DNA from: Heloderma charlesbogerti
Taxonomy: Eukaryota > Chordata > Lepidosauria > Squamata > Helodermatidae
Direction of reading: 5' to 3'
DNA: 64,000 nt
Assembly: GCA_026122225.1 (NCBI GenBank)
Contig: JANEZZ010002657.1
Span: forward strand, 372,001 to 436,000
Below are positions 9,795 to 20,692 of this stretch, one piece after another. The first letter of the stretch is position 1. Every line of letters starts with the position of its first letter. The notes beneath the pieces were generated by a model that saw only the letters and a program-made list of their open reading frames with translations, was not told the DNA's origin and did not search any database. A program made the position numbers and the translations under genes.

Positions 9795-10373
9795 TCAAAA
9801 GAGCGGTGGTGGGGGGAGCTGGTCGGCCTCCTTCTTGTCGAAAACATCCCGAAAAGCCGCATACTTATCTGGGAGGATCACGGTAGCTGAAGAACTGCCA
9901 GAAGCAGACGAGGAGGGGGAGGAAAGGGTTAAGGCCTGGGCTGGGACTGGTGCCTGGGTTGGGAGGCAATGCTCCCAGCAGTAGGGAGACGCAAACTCCA
10001 CTTGCTGAAGCCCCCAAGAAATCTGAGGATTGTGCTTAGAGAGCCAGGAAACACCCAGCATGAGTGGGTACTGGGGAACCTTGGCCAAGTGAAACTGAAT
10101 CTGCTCAACGTGGGACTGGGTGCGCAGAGTGAGTGGAGCTGTAATCTGGGTCACCGTGCCCGAAGAAAGAGGATGCCCATCGATGGTCTCCACTGCCAAG
10201 GGGGCAGGAAGAGGCAGGGTAGGAATCTTATGAAAGAAGGCAAAGGTTTCATCCATGAAACCGGTCATAGCCCCCGAGTCCACTAAAGCCAGGGCTTCCA
10301 CCCCACCCCACTGGGAGGAGCGGAGGTGAACATGCAATAGCAGATGGGAGGGTGGGGGGGTTGCGGAAGGCAC
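9795..10373 (-). pseudogene. Gypsy aspartic protease
   Basis: A 192-residue frame with the retropepsin active site LALVDSGAMTGFMDE (DSGA, about residues 28-32). A conserved block LMLGVSWLSKHNPQISW follows about 80 residues later, typical of Gypsy proteases and their linker to RT. The protein matures Gag and Pol. A Ser/Ala-rich linker and [20 protein letters not shown] (the pre-RT block) end the frame near 9800. The frame itself is open and appears fairly intact, but it is out of frame with the RT. Confidence 0.9.
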
Positions 10374-10510
10374 CCACAGGGTGTGGAACTGACCCCCACA
10401 CTGGAGACCCCCAACAGGCTTGGGGGGCAGCCTAGTTAGGCCTGGGGGCGAGGACGAGGAGGAGAAGGAAGGAGAGGAGGGGGAGGCAGAGGAGCTGCAG
10501 GTCTAGCGTG

Positions 10511-10626
10511 GCAGGTTTTGGTGAAATGCCCCAGCTTTCCACACCGAAAGCATCAGTGCTCAGCGCGCCGCCGCTCTACTTCCTCCGGTGGCAGTGGGCT
10601 CAGGTAGCTCCCAGCTGCATCGGGGT
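10511..10626 (-). pseudogene. Gypsy gag nucleocapsid: PMQLG block and CCHC zinc knuckle
   Basis: On the complement of 10552-10511 the sequence reads CFRCGKLGHFTKTC, a perfect C-x2-C-x4-H-x4-C knuckle that binds genomic RNA. About 20 codons upstream (near 10605-10622) lies PMQLGAT, the block that precedes the knuckle in sushi-type and PEG10/RTL-type Gag proteins. The two are in different frames and separated by stops, so this is a decayed nucleocapsid. Confidence 0.85.
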
Positions 10627-10738
10627 CTCCTCCGCCCCCACCGCAGAGGCAGCAGGTGGGGAGGGGGCAGGAAACGTGGGGGAATGGGAGGAGGGAAACC
10701 TCGACCCCCGGCGCCCTGCCGGTCAGCCGGTGCCCATC

Positions 10739-11356
10739 TAGCTGATCTGGAGGCAGGTCTGGATGAGGTCCTCCAAAGTAGGCGGGCTAGGAGTGCATGC
10801 CAAGTCATCCAAGATCTCGTCGTTCAAACCGTCCAAAAACTGAGCCACCAGCACGGCATCATTCCACTGTAAATCCTGCATCAGCAAGCGAAAAGTTGTC
10901 GCATAGCTGGAAACTGAGTCCTTGCCCTGCCTGAGGCTGCGAATCTCCCAAGAAGCCATCTGCGTGCGCAGGGGGTCACTGAAAAATCTGGCCATCGCTG
11001 TCATGAAACCCCCAAGCAGGGGGATATTAGCGAGAAGAAGTCCTGAAGCCCATCTAGCTGCCACTCCTGAAAGTAGGTTAATGATGAAGCCCACACAAAC
11101 CTGTTCTGTCAGGAAATCCTCAGGTCGTAGGCGCATGTACAGCTCCGATTGGGCACGGAAAATCTGAAAAAGTTCTTTCTCACCAGAAAACTTCTCTGGC
11201 AGAGCCACCAGGCACTTGTGGCGGCGGGGGGGGGGGAATCGGAGATGGTGGGGGTTGAACCGCAGCTTGCAGACTCTGTACAGCAGTCGTCAGTTGAGCC
11301 ACTTGATCATGAAGAGCCTGGTTCTCTTGCATGAGAGCTTGCACCGCTGGGTCCAT
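10739..11356 (-). pseudogene. Gypsy gag capsid (frameshifted at a C run)
   Basis: The likely start is the ATG at 11356-11354 (MDPAVQALMQENQALHD), which opens a predicted coiled coil and then a Pro-rich segment. The frame is broken at an 11-base homopolymer (C on minus, 11226-11236). The capsid continues in the next frame from about 11208: FSGEKELFQIFRAQSELY, the helical retrotransposon-Gag fold, then LLSGVAARWASG, FLDGLNDEILDD and LEDLIQTCLQIS, stopping at 10738. Capsid proteins assemble the particle. The leucine-rich residues before MDP come from the leader and are probably not translated. Confidence 0.88.
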
Positions 11357-11421
11357 GGCAGCCTCCAGAGGCAGTAGGAGCAGAGAGGGAGAGAGAGAAA
11401 AAAGAGGAACAGGGACCAAGC

Positions 11422-11976
11422 TGTCAGGAGCGCCCTAGCTGCCTCTTGCTGTCCCTTCCAATAGCCAACTCAGGACACAGACAATGAGGATTCTTTCCAA
11501 GGCTTTATTCCTTTATTCCTTTATGACTCTTTCAGATGCTAATCACCAGTGACTAAGCAAGGAGCAGCACTGGGGAAAGATAGCAGAGTAGCCCTAGCTC
11601 CAGGTAAGGCAGTTGGTCCCCGTTTGAAGGAGAATCACGGGAAGACTCTGAACTTATGGGCTAGGGAGAGATCCTCCCTCTTTCCCTTGGGTCCTCGGGA
11701 TGCGACCGTTGTTTGCGCACCAAATGAGCAGAGCGCCTCCTTTCGGCGCCCTCCACCTGTTGACGCTCCCTGCACCTGCGCCGAGCATCCAGCAAGCCCC
11801 CCTCCAGCGCCCTCTTGCTGCCAGGGCCACTATCTATCCCAGGAATGCTGGCGGGAGGAATTTCTGCCAGCTGCTGTGCTTGTGAGAGATGAGTGAGCTC
11901 CTCTCCCAGAGATTGCTGTTCTTCCTCAGAATCAGAACTGCTCTGGGGCTCTATGGGCTCAGTTTCCACCCTGGCA
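11422..11976 (-). repeat. Gypsy 5' LTR
   Basis: 555 bp, with intact TG...CA ends (on minus, TGCCAGGGTGG...CTCCTGACA). It carries the promoter/polyadenylation functions of the element; AATAAAG is on the complement near 11505-11515. It encodes the acidic TEPIEPQSSSDSEEEQQ peptide near its 5' end. Next to its inner edge the minus strand reads TTGGTCCCTGTTCC, a possible TGG-type primer site I could not assign to a tRNA. Confidence 0.92.
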
Positions 11977-11981
11977 CCTTC

Positions 11982-13544
11982 TTAGATCCTGTGCACCGAA
12001 AGGTTGGATGGTGGATCCCACTGAGTGAGCAACAGGCCCTCCAAAGATGCCCATAGGCACGATCTTCTCTGCAGCTGCGTCGCCTATTCCTGGGCTGTCC
12101 GCTAGTCTCTAACTGCCCTGCAGAGGCTCAGAAGCTCCTCCGAAGGCATCCAGCTGGAATACAGCTCAGAAGGGTGATCAGTGGTTCAGATGGTGATCAG
12201 TGGCTGCGAATCATGATGGCCACACACGGCCTCCAGGATCAGAGGCAGGAGGCCTCTGCATGCCAGTGGCTGGGGACCCTCCGAGGGAGGGGGCTGTGGC
12301 ACTCACGTCCTGCTCATGGGCTTCCCAGAGGAAGCTGGCTGGCCACCATGGGGACAGAATGCTAGTGAGCTGGGTTTCTGGTCTGATCCTCCAGCATGGT
12401 TTTTCCTATGCTCTTGATCCCTGGAGGAAGTAAGAGATTTGGAGAGGAAGCGCATCTGGGCAGCTGTGGAGACTCCACAGGATGTGTGATGCTGCTCCAC
12501 AACAGCCCAGGAGACCGTTCTAATGCGACTTGCTGGAGACCTCACCAGGAACCCTGCCAGCGAATCATTCGCCACACCTGCAGCAGATCCTGTTTTGTGC
12601 CGCCTGTCAAGCAGCAAGATGGGGCTTCGCTCATGGGGCACTGCGCAACCCATGGCCACTCAGCACCCGGGGCCGAAGCGGAGCCCCAGCTGCTGGGCAG
12701 AAGCAACGCAGTGAAGGGCTCCTGTGCCACGGCTCCTGCACACACTACGCGGCTTCAGCAGGACTGTTCGCCTCTCAATGACAGCCCCCCCCCCCCGCCT
12801 GTAGCACAAACATAAAGCGCAATAGCGGAGAGATCAAGCCGGCAGGGGAAAGGAAATGACTCCCACAGCAGGGCTTGCCCTCATGGGATCGAAGGAGGGA
12901 GAAGCAGGACACAAAACTGCCCCCCGTGGGAACAGCCCGTGGTGCTGGGGAAGCAGCACTGCCCACCCCTGCTAGGGATGCGAGACTAGAATACCAGGAA
13001 GTGCCACGTTATTCTCCACTTCAGGGCTAGCACAGTTCTATATTTGCTTGTACCACTTTTATTTCAGATCTCGCCACTGGGCCACTGAGCACCTCTCCAG
13101 TCAAGGCATGAAAATATGTTAGCTATATATGTCAGAGGCCTGTAATTCTTGTCACTGGGGGAAATAAAGGATATAGGGAATCCGTGTGGCACTCTCATGG
13201 GTTGCCATAATTTGCTCTGTGGCCCAGACTCCCATCCAGGAATAATATAATGCAGGAGCTGGGCTTCTCAAAGGTCTACATGCTTGGTCCATCCCCTCCC
13301 TCTAATTATCTTCTTCTCCACTTGGGGCCATTTGTTGTAAGAAACAAGTGCATCCAGTATTGGTTAGCTACATAAGCAGAAACGATCCACAAAGTAATCT
13401 AAAGGGCGGTTTGGTGCATTTCTCCTGCCTCTGATATCCCATCCCCATTTATTCTGGAATATCATGACCATGACCTGTCATAGATGAGGGCCATGTGGTG
13501 TGTGTGTCTGTGCTGTTCTTGATGCGCACACGCTGGGGAAGCCC
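11982..13544. other. No gene recognised
   Basis: Anonymous sequence with moderate GC and a C run at 12786-12796. Overlapping open frames exist on both strands around 12.3-12.8 kb, but none has family similarity, conserved motifs or a plausible initiation context. Confidence 0.55.
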
Positions 13545-13920
13545 GGGGCATCTCTACACCAGCCTAAAATCCTGCATTTAAAAGGGGGCTTCCTGCTTCT
13601 GTTTTAAATGCAGGATCACAGCTGACTCCTTTTACACGCCCTCCCCTTCCCCCCTCTTCTCCCCATATCTGAGTCTCCCATTATCTTTCATTGAACTCGC
13701 TCCTCTTCTTGCCACTTTAACTCTTTTCACGGAGGGAGCTGAAGCAGAATACAGCGGGGTAATTTGATATCGCGTTATCTGCGATCTATTTCAAAACGGA
13801 ACAGAGGGCATTTCGTGCAGGAGGGTCACGGCAGGGTCACGGCGTCATGTAAAGAGTCGGCAAACTTCCATGAAGGGGCAATCTCAATCGCAGGATAAAA
13901 GCTCTGTGTGATGAAGCCCC
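13545..13920. repeat. Candidate 376-bp MITE with imperfect terminal inverted repeats
   Basis: The left end GGGGCATCTCTACACC and the inverted right end (GGGGCTTCATCACACA) are about 30-bp imperfect inverted repeats that also share an ATCCTGC-type block. A similar end, GGGCTTCACCACACCAGG, occurs at 43190. No matching target duplication was found, so the boundaries are uncertain. Confidence 0.35.
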
Positions 13921-16814
13921 TTGTCGCCTCTGCTTGTTATCAATTAACCACTGAACCCAGCATAGCAACAGGGCTCTGCACCAGCTTTCACACGCAGGGA
14001 GGCAAGGATGGAGCCTGGGTCCTTTGCAATCTGGACACCTTCAACTCTGCCCCAGGGCAGCTCTCAGGCTTTGACTGGAATAGCCTGGCATGGTGGCCAA
14101 AGCACGCAGCACCTGCAAAAGAAAATGCTCCTTGCTCATCCTCAGATGAAGACACTGCCGCCCTGGCTGTGTACATTAGGAGGAAGCTGCGTAGCCTCAT
14201 TCCTCACACGGAGGGTTCTTGCGGGCGGGGCTGCTGCAGATTCCATCATTCCTACGAGGACGTGTTCTCCCTTTGCACGATATCCAAAAGCACGCCCTGC
14301 CCCCCTGGTCACAGGAAACTTCCCTGGTGCTGCCCCTTCTCACCACCGGCCTTCCCCTTCCCCTTCCCCAGGCCTTATGCAGGAGCCATACTCAGTGCAT
14401 TTGGGGCTTTGTTCCTTGGCCCCAGCTGCGCTCGGAACTGCTCAGATGACATTACCCTGCCAGTGCAGCAGAACGCCTTATCAGTGAGTGCTTTGCTGAG
14501 GCCCAGCGTCTTCAACCATGAAATTATATGACACTGCCTTGACCTCCGATTTTCTACAGTTAATATCTCTCAGAGAATACAAACAATAGCTCAGGGCTAC
14601 AGTTTGGGTTTGTTTTACTCTGTTGCTGGCAAGTTCACAGTCTCCTGAGATGTGTTTGCTGCTTCTACCTGCCCACCCAGGCCAGGAGCCTCTTGAATGC
14701 AATTCAAGAGAGGTGTTGGCCTGTCAGAGCTCACCCGAGAGGTATTTCTGTTGCTGGAGTTTTTATTCAATCCCAGTATCATAGCATGCATCACATTTCC
14801 AACTGCTCATCTGCCTCAGACAACAGCTTCTCCATGCACAATCCTGATGTGGTGTGGCGAAAGGGGGGGGAGAGAGGTTTCCCCCCTTATCTCATAGTCC
14901 TGGAACTCAGGGTCAGTAATGGTCAGGAGATCCAGGAGATCTTCACACAGCACGTGACCAACGTGTGGGACATGCCACCACAAGACATGGCTGAGGCGGT
15001 TCCTGATGAGAGGTGCCCTCGATGGCCCTTAACTGGAGCCTCCCAAGGCAGCCTGGGCCTCCAGATGCGCTGCTGGTGGGCCGGCCGCGGCAGGGAAGGG
15101 CTTCCCAGGGGCACCCGATCGGCCATCATGGGAGGTGAACCATAGGCCACCTGGGCCTTTGACATGAGTTCTCAGGGCTCTTTTGGAATTCTTGTTTAAA
15201 GGCTCACATGTGTCCAGACTGGCTCACCTCTCAAACTCCAGAATGTTCCCTGGGCATGTAAGGAAAGATGGTGCATATACCGAAGCAAAGCACAAATTAG
15301 CAAAGCCTGGCTTCAGATATCTTCCCCCTCAAAAAAAACAGGTGGGACCAGCACTGGAAATGGGCCGCTGCTGGGCCATGCTGCTATGTGAATTTTGAGC
15401 AGAAAACCTGTGTCCTAAACATCATTCTGAGATCTCAATGTTCAAGTGAGACGTCATGGCAGAAGAAAACCTACCCCAAGCAGGCAAGTTGAACTGAAAC
15501 TAATCACATGCACAGTCCAATCTCAAACCTATTTACCCGACGCAGACAAGTAACCCACGAGACTGTGGCTGTGGGGGGGTCCGGAGAATCTCCAGGAAGT
15601 GTCCCTCGGCAGCACCTCCTGCAAACCACAGAGCAGCTCAAGAGACAAAAACTGGCCCCTGCTGGCAGAAAGTTGGGTGTCTGTGCAGGAGTGAGAAAAA
15701 CCCACTCGTGTTCCTCACCTCCAGCATCTGCAGGGAGAGCATCCAGCTTCCCTTGAGCACAGCATCCACAGGGGGTTTTCCAGGATGGAGGGGGGCAAAG
15801 TATGTGCACAACTAGCCACAGAGAACAGACCTGCTGTTTCTGGCATATTCCGTGATAGCACAGCAGTGAAACCTGGGCACCAGGTCTCCCAAGGGGGATC
15901 AGCCTGGCCTCTGAGGCAATCGTGTCTCAGATCGACCCCTCCGTAGTCTCTCAGTGGGCAGACCTGCTGCCCGTCAACAGGTTGACCTGGTGTCCAGGCA
16001 GTGTCTTTCCACCCATGGCTGCACCTGTTGCTTGCATCTCAGATCCTACAAGGGCTGGAGACCTGCCATTTTCACAGTGAAGATGGGAACCCAGAGTATG
16101 CAGCGCATCAGGGGGTGACCCCCTTCCCCCCTTTGTGGATGTTCTCATGGGTGAAGACCGCTGGGTTCCCTAGGAGGGGAGGCAGCAATGGGCCTCAGGC
16201 TCCCTCCGCAGGACGCCTCACTAGTAAGCTCAGGGCATGTGCTCAGGGCGTCTGGCGCCCTCAGCCTCCGTTGCCTGGGTCTGCAGGGCCAGTTGGCAGG
16301 CAGCCTCTTGTTGCTGCAGGCAGGAGATCTCTGGGTATTGCTGGGATTGTTTCCCTAAAGTTGTCTAGGAGCAAGACGATTAAATATTGTAATCAGTTAG
16401 ATCCTTGCAGCTTAAACATTTTCTTTAACAGCTCTGTTAACAGCAGATTAGACTGAAAATCCCTCACTCTGAACTCATGAGTGGTGGGATTTGCACACAG
16501 TCGTCTAAAAAAATGGGATACTTGGCTGAACGGTGACCGTCCTGTTTGCTTACTGGCGGGGAGGGGAAGCAAAGCTTTCTCTGCATGAGTTTGTCACCCG
16601 CACTCCTCAGGTGAAGATGCTTTTGTGCAATTTGCTCCCTGATGAATGCTTAATTTGTGGGCTGGGAAGTGTGACGGAGCAGAGCCTGGGGTCTCTCAAA
16701 TGCAATTGATTTTCACCAGAGTTTTTGATGAAAAGGCTTGGCTGCTGTGCTGAGCACATTAGGTGGGGCAGGATGCCTCTCGGTCACATTCGTTGGCTTG
16801 GTGGTCTCTAATGG
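13921..16814. other. No gene recognised
   Basis: Anonymous sequence. A 207-codon open frame (13908-14531, plus) is the longest, but it has no recognisable domain and begins inside the MITE candidate's right end. GC-rich patches occur around 15.0 kb and 16.2 kb without repeat structure. Confidence 0.55.
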
Positions 16815-16998
16815 GAGGGGCTGTAGCACAGCGGTGGAGCCCTTGCTTTGCATCCAGAAGGTCCCGGGTTTGATCCCTGGTGTCTCCAGTTAAGGTGTGA
16901 AAAATTCCTGCCTGAGACCCTGGGGAGCCATGGCTGCCATGTCAACAAACTGGGCTAGATAGACCAAGGCTGTGACTCGGTATAAGGCAGCTTCCTGC
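16815..16998 (+). mobile_element. tRNA-derived SINE
   Basis: The head has pol III promoter boxes in the right order: an A-box-like TAGCACAGCGGTGGAGC (about 16824-16840) and a B-box-like GGTCCCGGGTTTGATCCC (16860-16877). CTTTGCATCCAGAAGG between them corresponds to a tRNA anticodon arm. The body ends GACTCGGTATAAGGCAGCTTCC, a tail I recognise from a widespread reptile SINE. It is not a tRNA gene: it lacks an acceptor stem and continues about 110 bp past the B box. Mobilisation by a LINE is inferred. Confidence 0.75.
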
Positions 16999-18451
16999 TT
17001 CCCTTTGATGGGCTGCCCAGAATGCCCTTCCCAGAAGCCACAGGACTCAGATACCAATAGCCTCCCCCCCAGGCCACGTGTGCAAGCACATCTCATGACC
17101 CTGCAAATCTGGACCTCAACAGCGAAACCCCTTTCTCACTGAACCCTGATGCAGAGGATGTGCCCTGCTTTGGCCCCAGTACCATATGCCGGAGGAGAGA
17201 TGGTCGATAAATCCACCGGCACACTGGGCATTTCCTGGCAGATTGGTTGTGGCGTCTTGGTTTGCCTGAGGAGGGCAAGACTGCTGTTCTGTAGCATTTG
17301 AGGTGAAGCCCATGGGTGTGCTAAGTCAGGCTCAGGCACTTGAACTGGGAGCAGCTAAGAATGCAGGGGCAGGTAGCCAGTACTGCGAAGCCCGAGGCAG
17401 GCTCTTCAGGACCTAGACACCACCCTTGGTGCATGGCCATAGCTATGAAAGAGACAGAGCTTGTTTGGTTCACTCTCTCCCCCCACCCTTACTTCCTTAA
17501 ATAAACAAACCTTTCCAGGACATAGTGTTCTAGCTGCCCTCCTGTGATCAAGCGAAGCTTTGAAGCTTCGAAGCTTCAGCGTCAAGGCTGTCTAAATGGG
17601 TTATTCGATTCGTGGGAACCTCGGTGTGTATTTTAGGAACAAGCCTCGTCGACCACAATGGGAGTTACTTCTGAGTAGACACACATATGTTTGTGCTGGG
17701 AAAGACAGGGAGGGGAAACAAAGGGAGGGGAAACTAGCCCCCTTTCTAACCTGATGCTGCACAAAACGAAGGTCTGAATTAGTGACTTCTGAAGGCAACA
17801 AGCCAAACAAAGGAGAACCGCAGCTTGGTAAAGCGCTTTACAGCCTTCAGGGAATTAGTGCTTTAAGATGTGTTATTTCATTTGAGGGGATCTCTATAAG
17901 TACTGATATGGGCATTCAAGGGCAAGCGTCATTGAGCACAATGGGAGTTACGTCTGAGGAGACACTAATAGGTTTGTGCAGGGACAGGAAACACACAGGA
18001 GATACCCCTTGACCAGGGGAAAGGCACACCCCTGGGCAGGGCTAGCATGCCCGAGGTCAATGCAGGGATTGGGCCCCACAGCAACCATACCGGGGAGAAC
18101 CCGACTTGAGGAAAAGAATCGGACTGCAAGCAGTCTCAGTAAATCCGGTTGTTCCCTGATAAGCTCCAGGGTGGCTGCTGGATGGCCACGACGTCATGTA
18201 TCCCTAGTGAACTCCACACACAGCTGGCTCAGAGTAAATCGCTCCTGGAGACACCCCCAAGAAGTTCTGTAGGAAGCTGTGCAGGTGCAGACCCAAGAAG
18301 AGTGAAGGGGCCGTGGGCTCTGATGGGCCGTGTGCTCAGCTGTGAGAGTTGAAAAGGGGGTGTCCTGAAATAGCTGCTTGATTGCTCCTTGTCTGTGATG
18401 GGAGGGCTGCTTCCTGCTAGCCAGCAGAGGCTGCATCAATCAGGCCAGAGG
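16999..18451. other. Mostly anonymous; two copies of a short dispersed reptile repeat
   Basis: Two related stretches, 17650-17700 and 17917-17975 (CACAATGGGAGTTAC followed by TCTGAGTAGACAC or TCTGAGGAGACAC and GGTTTGTGC or TGTTTGTGC), are diverged copies of a short repeat common in reptile genomes. A third appears at 45125-45190. A self-complementary GAAGCTTCGAAGCTTC tract lies near 17558. No gene is seen. Confidence 0.5.
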
Positions 18452-18512
18452 TATATAAGCGGCCAGCCCCCAGGGAAGGCGCTCCCTAACAAGATTTTTC
18501 CATAAGGTGAGT
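18452..18512 (+). promoter_or_regulatory. Speculative core promoter and first exon with splice donor
   Basis: TATATAAG (18452-18459) is followed about 30 bp later by GCTCCCTAAC and then AAG|GTGAGT (donor at 18507), so a very short untranslated first exon of about 25 nt is possible. No downstream coding exon was found before the CR1 at 18625. Such motifs occur by chance. It is listed only because it is the one host-like signal in an otherwise anonymous region. Confidence 0.15.
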
Positions 18513-18624
18513 GGACAGTGCATGCTAAGGAAGGCCCGCCAACTGAGCAGCTAAAGGAATAAGAAGAAGGGAGGACCCGTGCACCAGAGCAAAGAAGGGG
18601 GACCCACAGGGAAGATCAAGGAGT

Positions 18625-19032
18625 CACAGAATCACAGAATAGCAGAATAGCAGGGCTGGAAGGGGCCTACAAGGCCACCAAGTCCAACCCCCTGCTCAGT
18701 GCAGGAATCCAAGTCAGAGCATCCCTGACAGATGGCTGTCCAGCCTCGTCTTGAATGCCTCCAGCGTGGGAGAGCCTGTCACCTCCCTAGGAAATTGGTT
18801 CCATTGTCGTATTGCTCTAACAGTCAGGACGTGTTTCCTGATGTCCAGCCGGAATCTGGCTTCCTGGAACTTGAGCCCATTCTTCCATGTCCTGCACTCT
18901 GGGATGATCGAGAAGAGATCCTGGCCTTCCTCTCTGGGACAACCTTTCAAGGACTTGAAGAACGCTATCCTATCTCCCCTCAGTCTTCTCCTCTCTAGGC
19001 TAACATGCCCAGTTCTTTCACTCTCTCCTCAT
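18625..19032 (-). mobile_element. CR1 copy C, 3' end only
   Basis: A minus-strand CR1 3' segment: terminal repeat (CACAGAATCACAGAATAGC), 3' UTR and the RT C-terminus (complement reads [19 protein letters not shown]). It stops at TCTCCTCAT, exactly where a hAT-like element begins. The expected continuation (AGGGCTTTGTTTCC) is not found on the far side. Confidence 0.88.
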
Positions 19033-19686
19033 TAGGGATGGCGGAGAATTCCACCACGGACCCCAATGAGGCCGGATTCCAAAGAATCTGGCCTCTGGAG
19101 TCCGTGGTGGAATGGGGCACTCACCTCTGCCTCCCTCCGGAATCCATCTGGGCCGGCTGCTCCATGCAGCAATCCTGCAGAGCCAGCTGCCGGGTCCGCA
19201 TTGCTGGCGATACGGCTGGCCGCCATTGCCATGCTGTATTGCTGTGCTAACTCTGGATGCAAATGGCGTCCACTACTCCATTTGTGGCTGTAAAGCTGTT
19301 AGGTTAACTTAGATGTAGCCATTTACGGCTGCATTTAGGTTAATCTAACAGCTTTACAGCTGCAAATGGTGTCCACTACGCCATTTGCGTCCCTGTTTTT
19401 TCACGCGATAGGCTCTGCAACGTAAATATTTACGTAGCCTATTGCATGAAAAAACAGGGATGCAAATGGTGTAGTGGACGCCATTTGCGGCCGTAAAGCC
19501 GTTAGATTCAATGGCTGCATTTAGGTTAACCTAACAGCTTTATGGCCGCAAATGGTGTAGTGGATGCCATTTGCATCCAGAGTTAGCCCAGCAATACGGC
19601 ACGGCAATGGCAGCCGGCCATATCACCAGCGATGAGGACCCGGTGGCTGGCTCCACAGGATTGCCGCGGAGCGGAGCTGGCCTGGA
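19033..19686 (+). mobile_element. hAT-like non-autonomous element 1, one end missing
   Basis: It starts TAGGGATGGCGGAGAATTCC, end A of the family defined at 29087 and 38144. A subterminal hairpin follows (ACCACGGACTCC-type arms, 19052-19115). The remainder (19147-19686) is one long nested palindrome centred near 19415 on AACGTAAATATTTACGT, with arms sharing blocks such as GCAAATGGYGTCCACTAC. The expected end B (TAGGGRTGYACG...) is absent; CR1 copy D begins instead. No coding capacity. Confidence 0.75.
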
Positions 19687-20692
19687 CATTTGGGTGAATG
19701 ACTGGCTACGAAGGTGGTGCTGACGAGAGAGATTTGGATTCTGGGACCACGGGCTATACTTCCTGAAAGATGGACTGCTGGCAAGGGATGGGTTGCACCT
19801 CACAAAGGATGGGAAGAATGTGTTTGGCCACAGCATGAAGAGGGCTTTAAACTGAACCCTACAGGGAAGGGAGACATAATGTTGGGGGTAACAATGGACA
19901 TAGGCGCATGCACTGCAATGGAGAGAACAGCTCTGATAGCGCCCAATAATAGTCTTCAGACACATGTAGGAAGGAACTGGCAGAAGAGCTCTCAGAACCA
20001 CTTGTCTATTCTCTTTGAGAAATCATGGAGGACGGGGGAAGTGCCAGATGACTGGAGAAGGGCTAATGTTGTCCCTATCTTCAAAAAGGAGGAACCTGGG
20101 AACTACAGACCAGTCAGTCTGACATCAATCCCTGGGGAAATTCTGGAGCAGATGATAAAGCAATCCATCTGGAAGCACCTTGAAAACCATGTAGTGATGA
20201 CTCGAAGCCAACATGGATTTGTCAAGAACAAATCCTGCCAGACGAATCTGATCTCATTTTTTGATCAAGTAACCTCCCTTGTGGACCGTGGGAATGCTGT
20301 GGACATAATATGCCTCGACTTCAGCAGAGCTTTCAACAAAGTGCCCCACGATATCCTGATGAGCAAACTAGCTCAAAGTGGGCTAGATGAAACAACAATC
20401 CGGTGGATCCACAGTTGGCTACAGAATCAGACTCCAAGAGTGCTTATCGATGGGACCTTCTCAAACTGGGGAGAGGTGACGAGTGGGGTACCGTAGGGCT
20501 CAGTCCTGGGCCCAGTGCTCTTAAACATTTTTATGAATGACTTGGAGGAGGAGGTGCAGGGAATGCTGATCAAATTTGCAGATGACACAAAGTTGGAAGA
20601 CAGAAACAAAATTCAAAGTGATCTGGATAGACTGGAGCGCTGGGCAGAAAACAACAAAATGACATTTAATAGGGATCAGTGCCAAGAGATAA
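19687..20692 (+). mobile_element. CR1 copy D, internally deleted and interrupted
   Basis: Begins in the ORF1 C-terminus (ATTTGGGTGAATGACTGG), passes the ORF1 end and the ORF2 start, then jumps to the RT domain. It is cut off at GGATCAGTGCCAA by an L2 3' end. The jump lies at about 19972-19978, and both parent sites carry AGGAA. Compared with the copy at 61.1-62.5 kb, about 1.4 kb (the whole endonuclease) is missing. Confidence 0.88.
19714..20692 (+). pseudogene. CR1 copy D: ORF1 end / ORF2 start fused to RT
   Basis: One open frame (19714-20496) joins non-coding and ORF2-start codons to RT by the deletion at about 19975. RT blocks are recognisable: PDDWRRANVVPIFKK, GNYRPVSLTSIPG, SQHGFVKNKSC, IICLDFSRAFNKVPHD (first catalytic Asp) and TSGVP, after which the Gln of PQGS is a stop (TAG, 20494-20496). 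The frame continues past it with IKFADDTK near 20573. No endonuclease remains. Confidence 0.85.

Larger units (their letters stand above)
6389..11976 (-). mobile_element. Complete Ty3/Gypsy chromovirus (sushi-like), 5.6 kb
   Basis: A full-length LTR retrotransposon on the minus strand: 5' LTR 11976-11422, gag, zinc knuckle, protease, RT, RNase H, integrase, chromodomain, 3' LTR 6940-6389. It is flanked by a perfect 5-bp target duplication CCTTC (6384-6388 and 11977-11981). There is no env. The integrase-before-chromodomain order, the PMQLG block before the knuckle and the chromodomain place it with vertebrate chromoviruses of the sushi group, the group that gave rise to domesticated gag genes such as PEG10. 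My hand alignment of the two LTRs gives about 42 substitutions in 552 positions (near 92% identity), so it is not recent. Several frameshifts and stops make it defective. Confidence 0.95.

Noticed and set aside
11405..11421. Assigned tRNA primer site for the Gypsy element
   Set aside because: A TGG-containing stretch is present next to the LTR but I could not match it with confidence to a specific tRNA 3' end.
13908..14531. 207-codon plus-strand open frame as a host gene
   Set aside because: No domain, signal peptide or conserved motif; starts inside a MITE-like end; composition is consistent with GC-rich chance openness.
16815..16998. Functional tRNA gene
   Set aside because: A and B boxes are present but no acceptor stem can form, and the sequence continues as a SINE body and tail.
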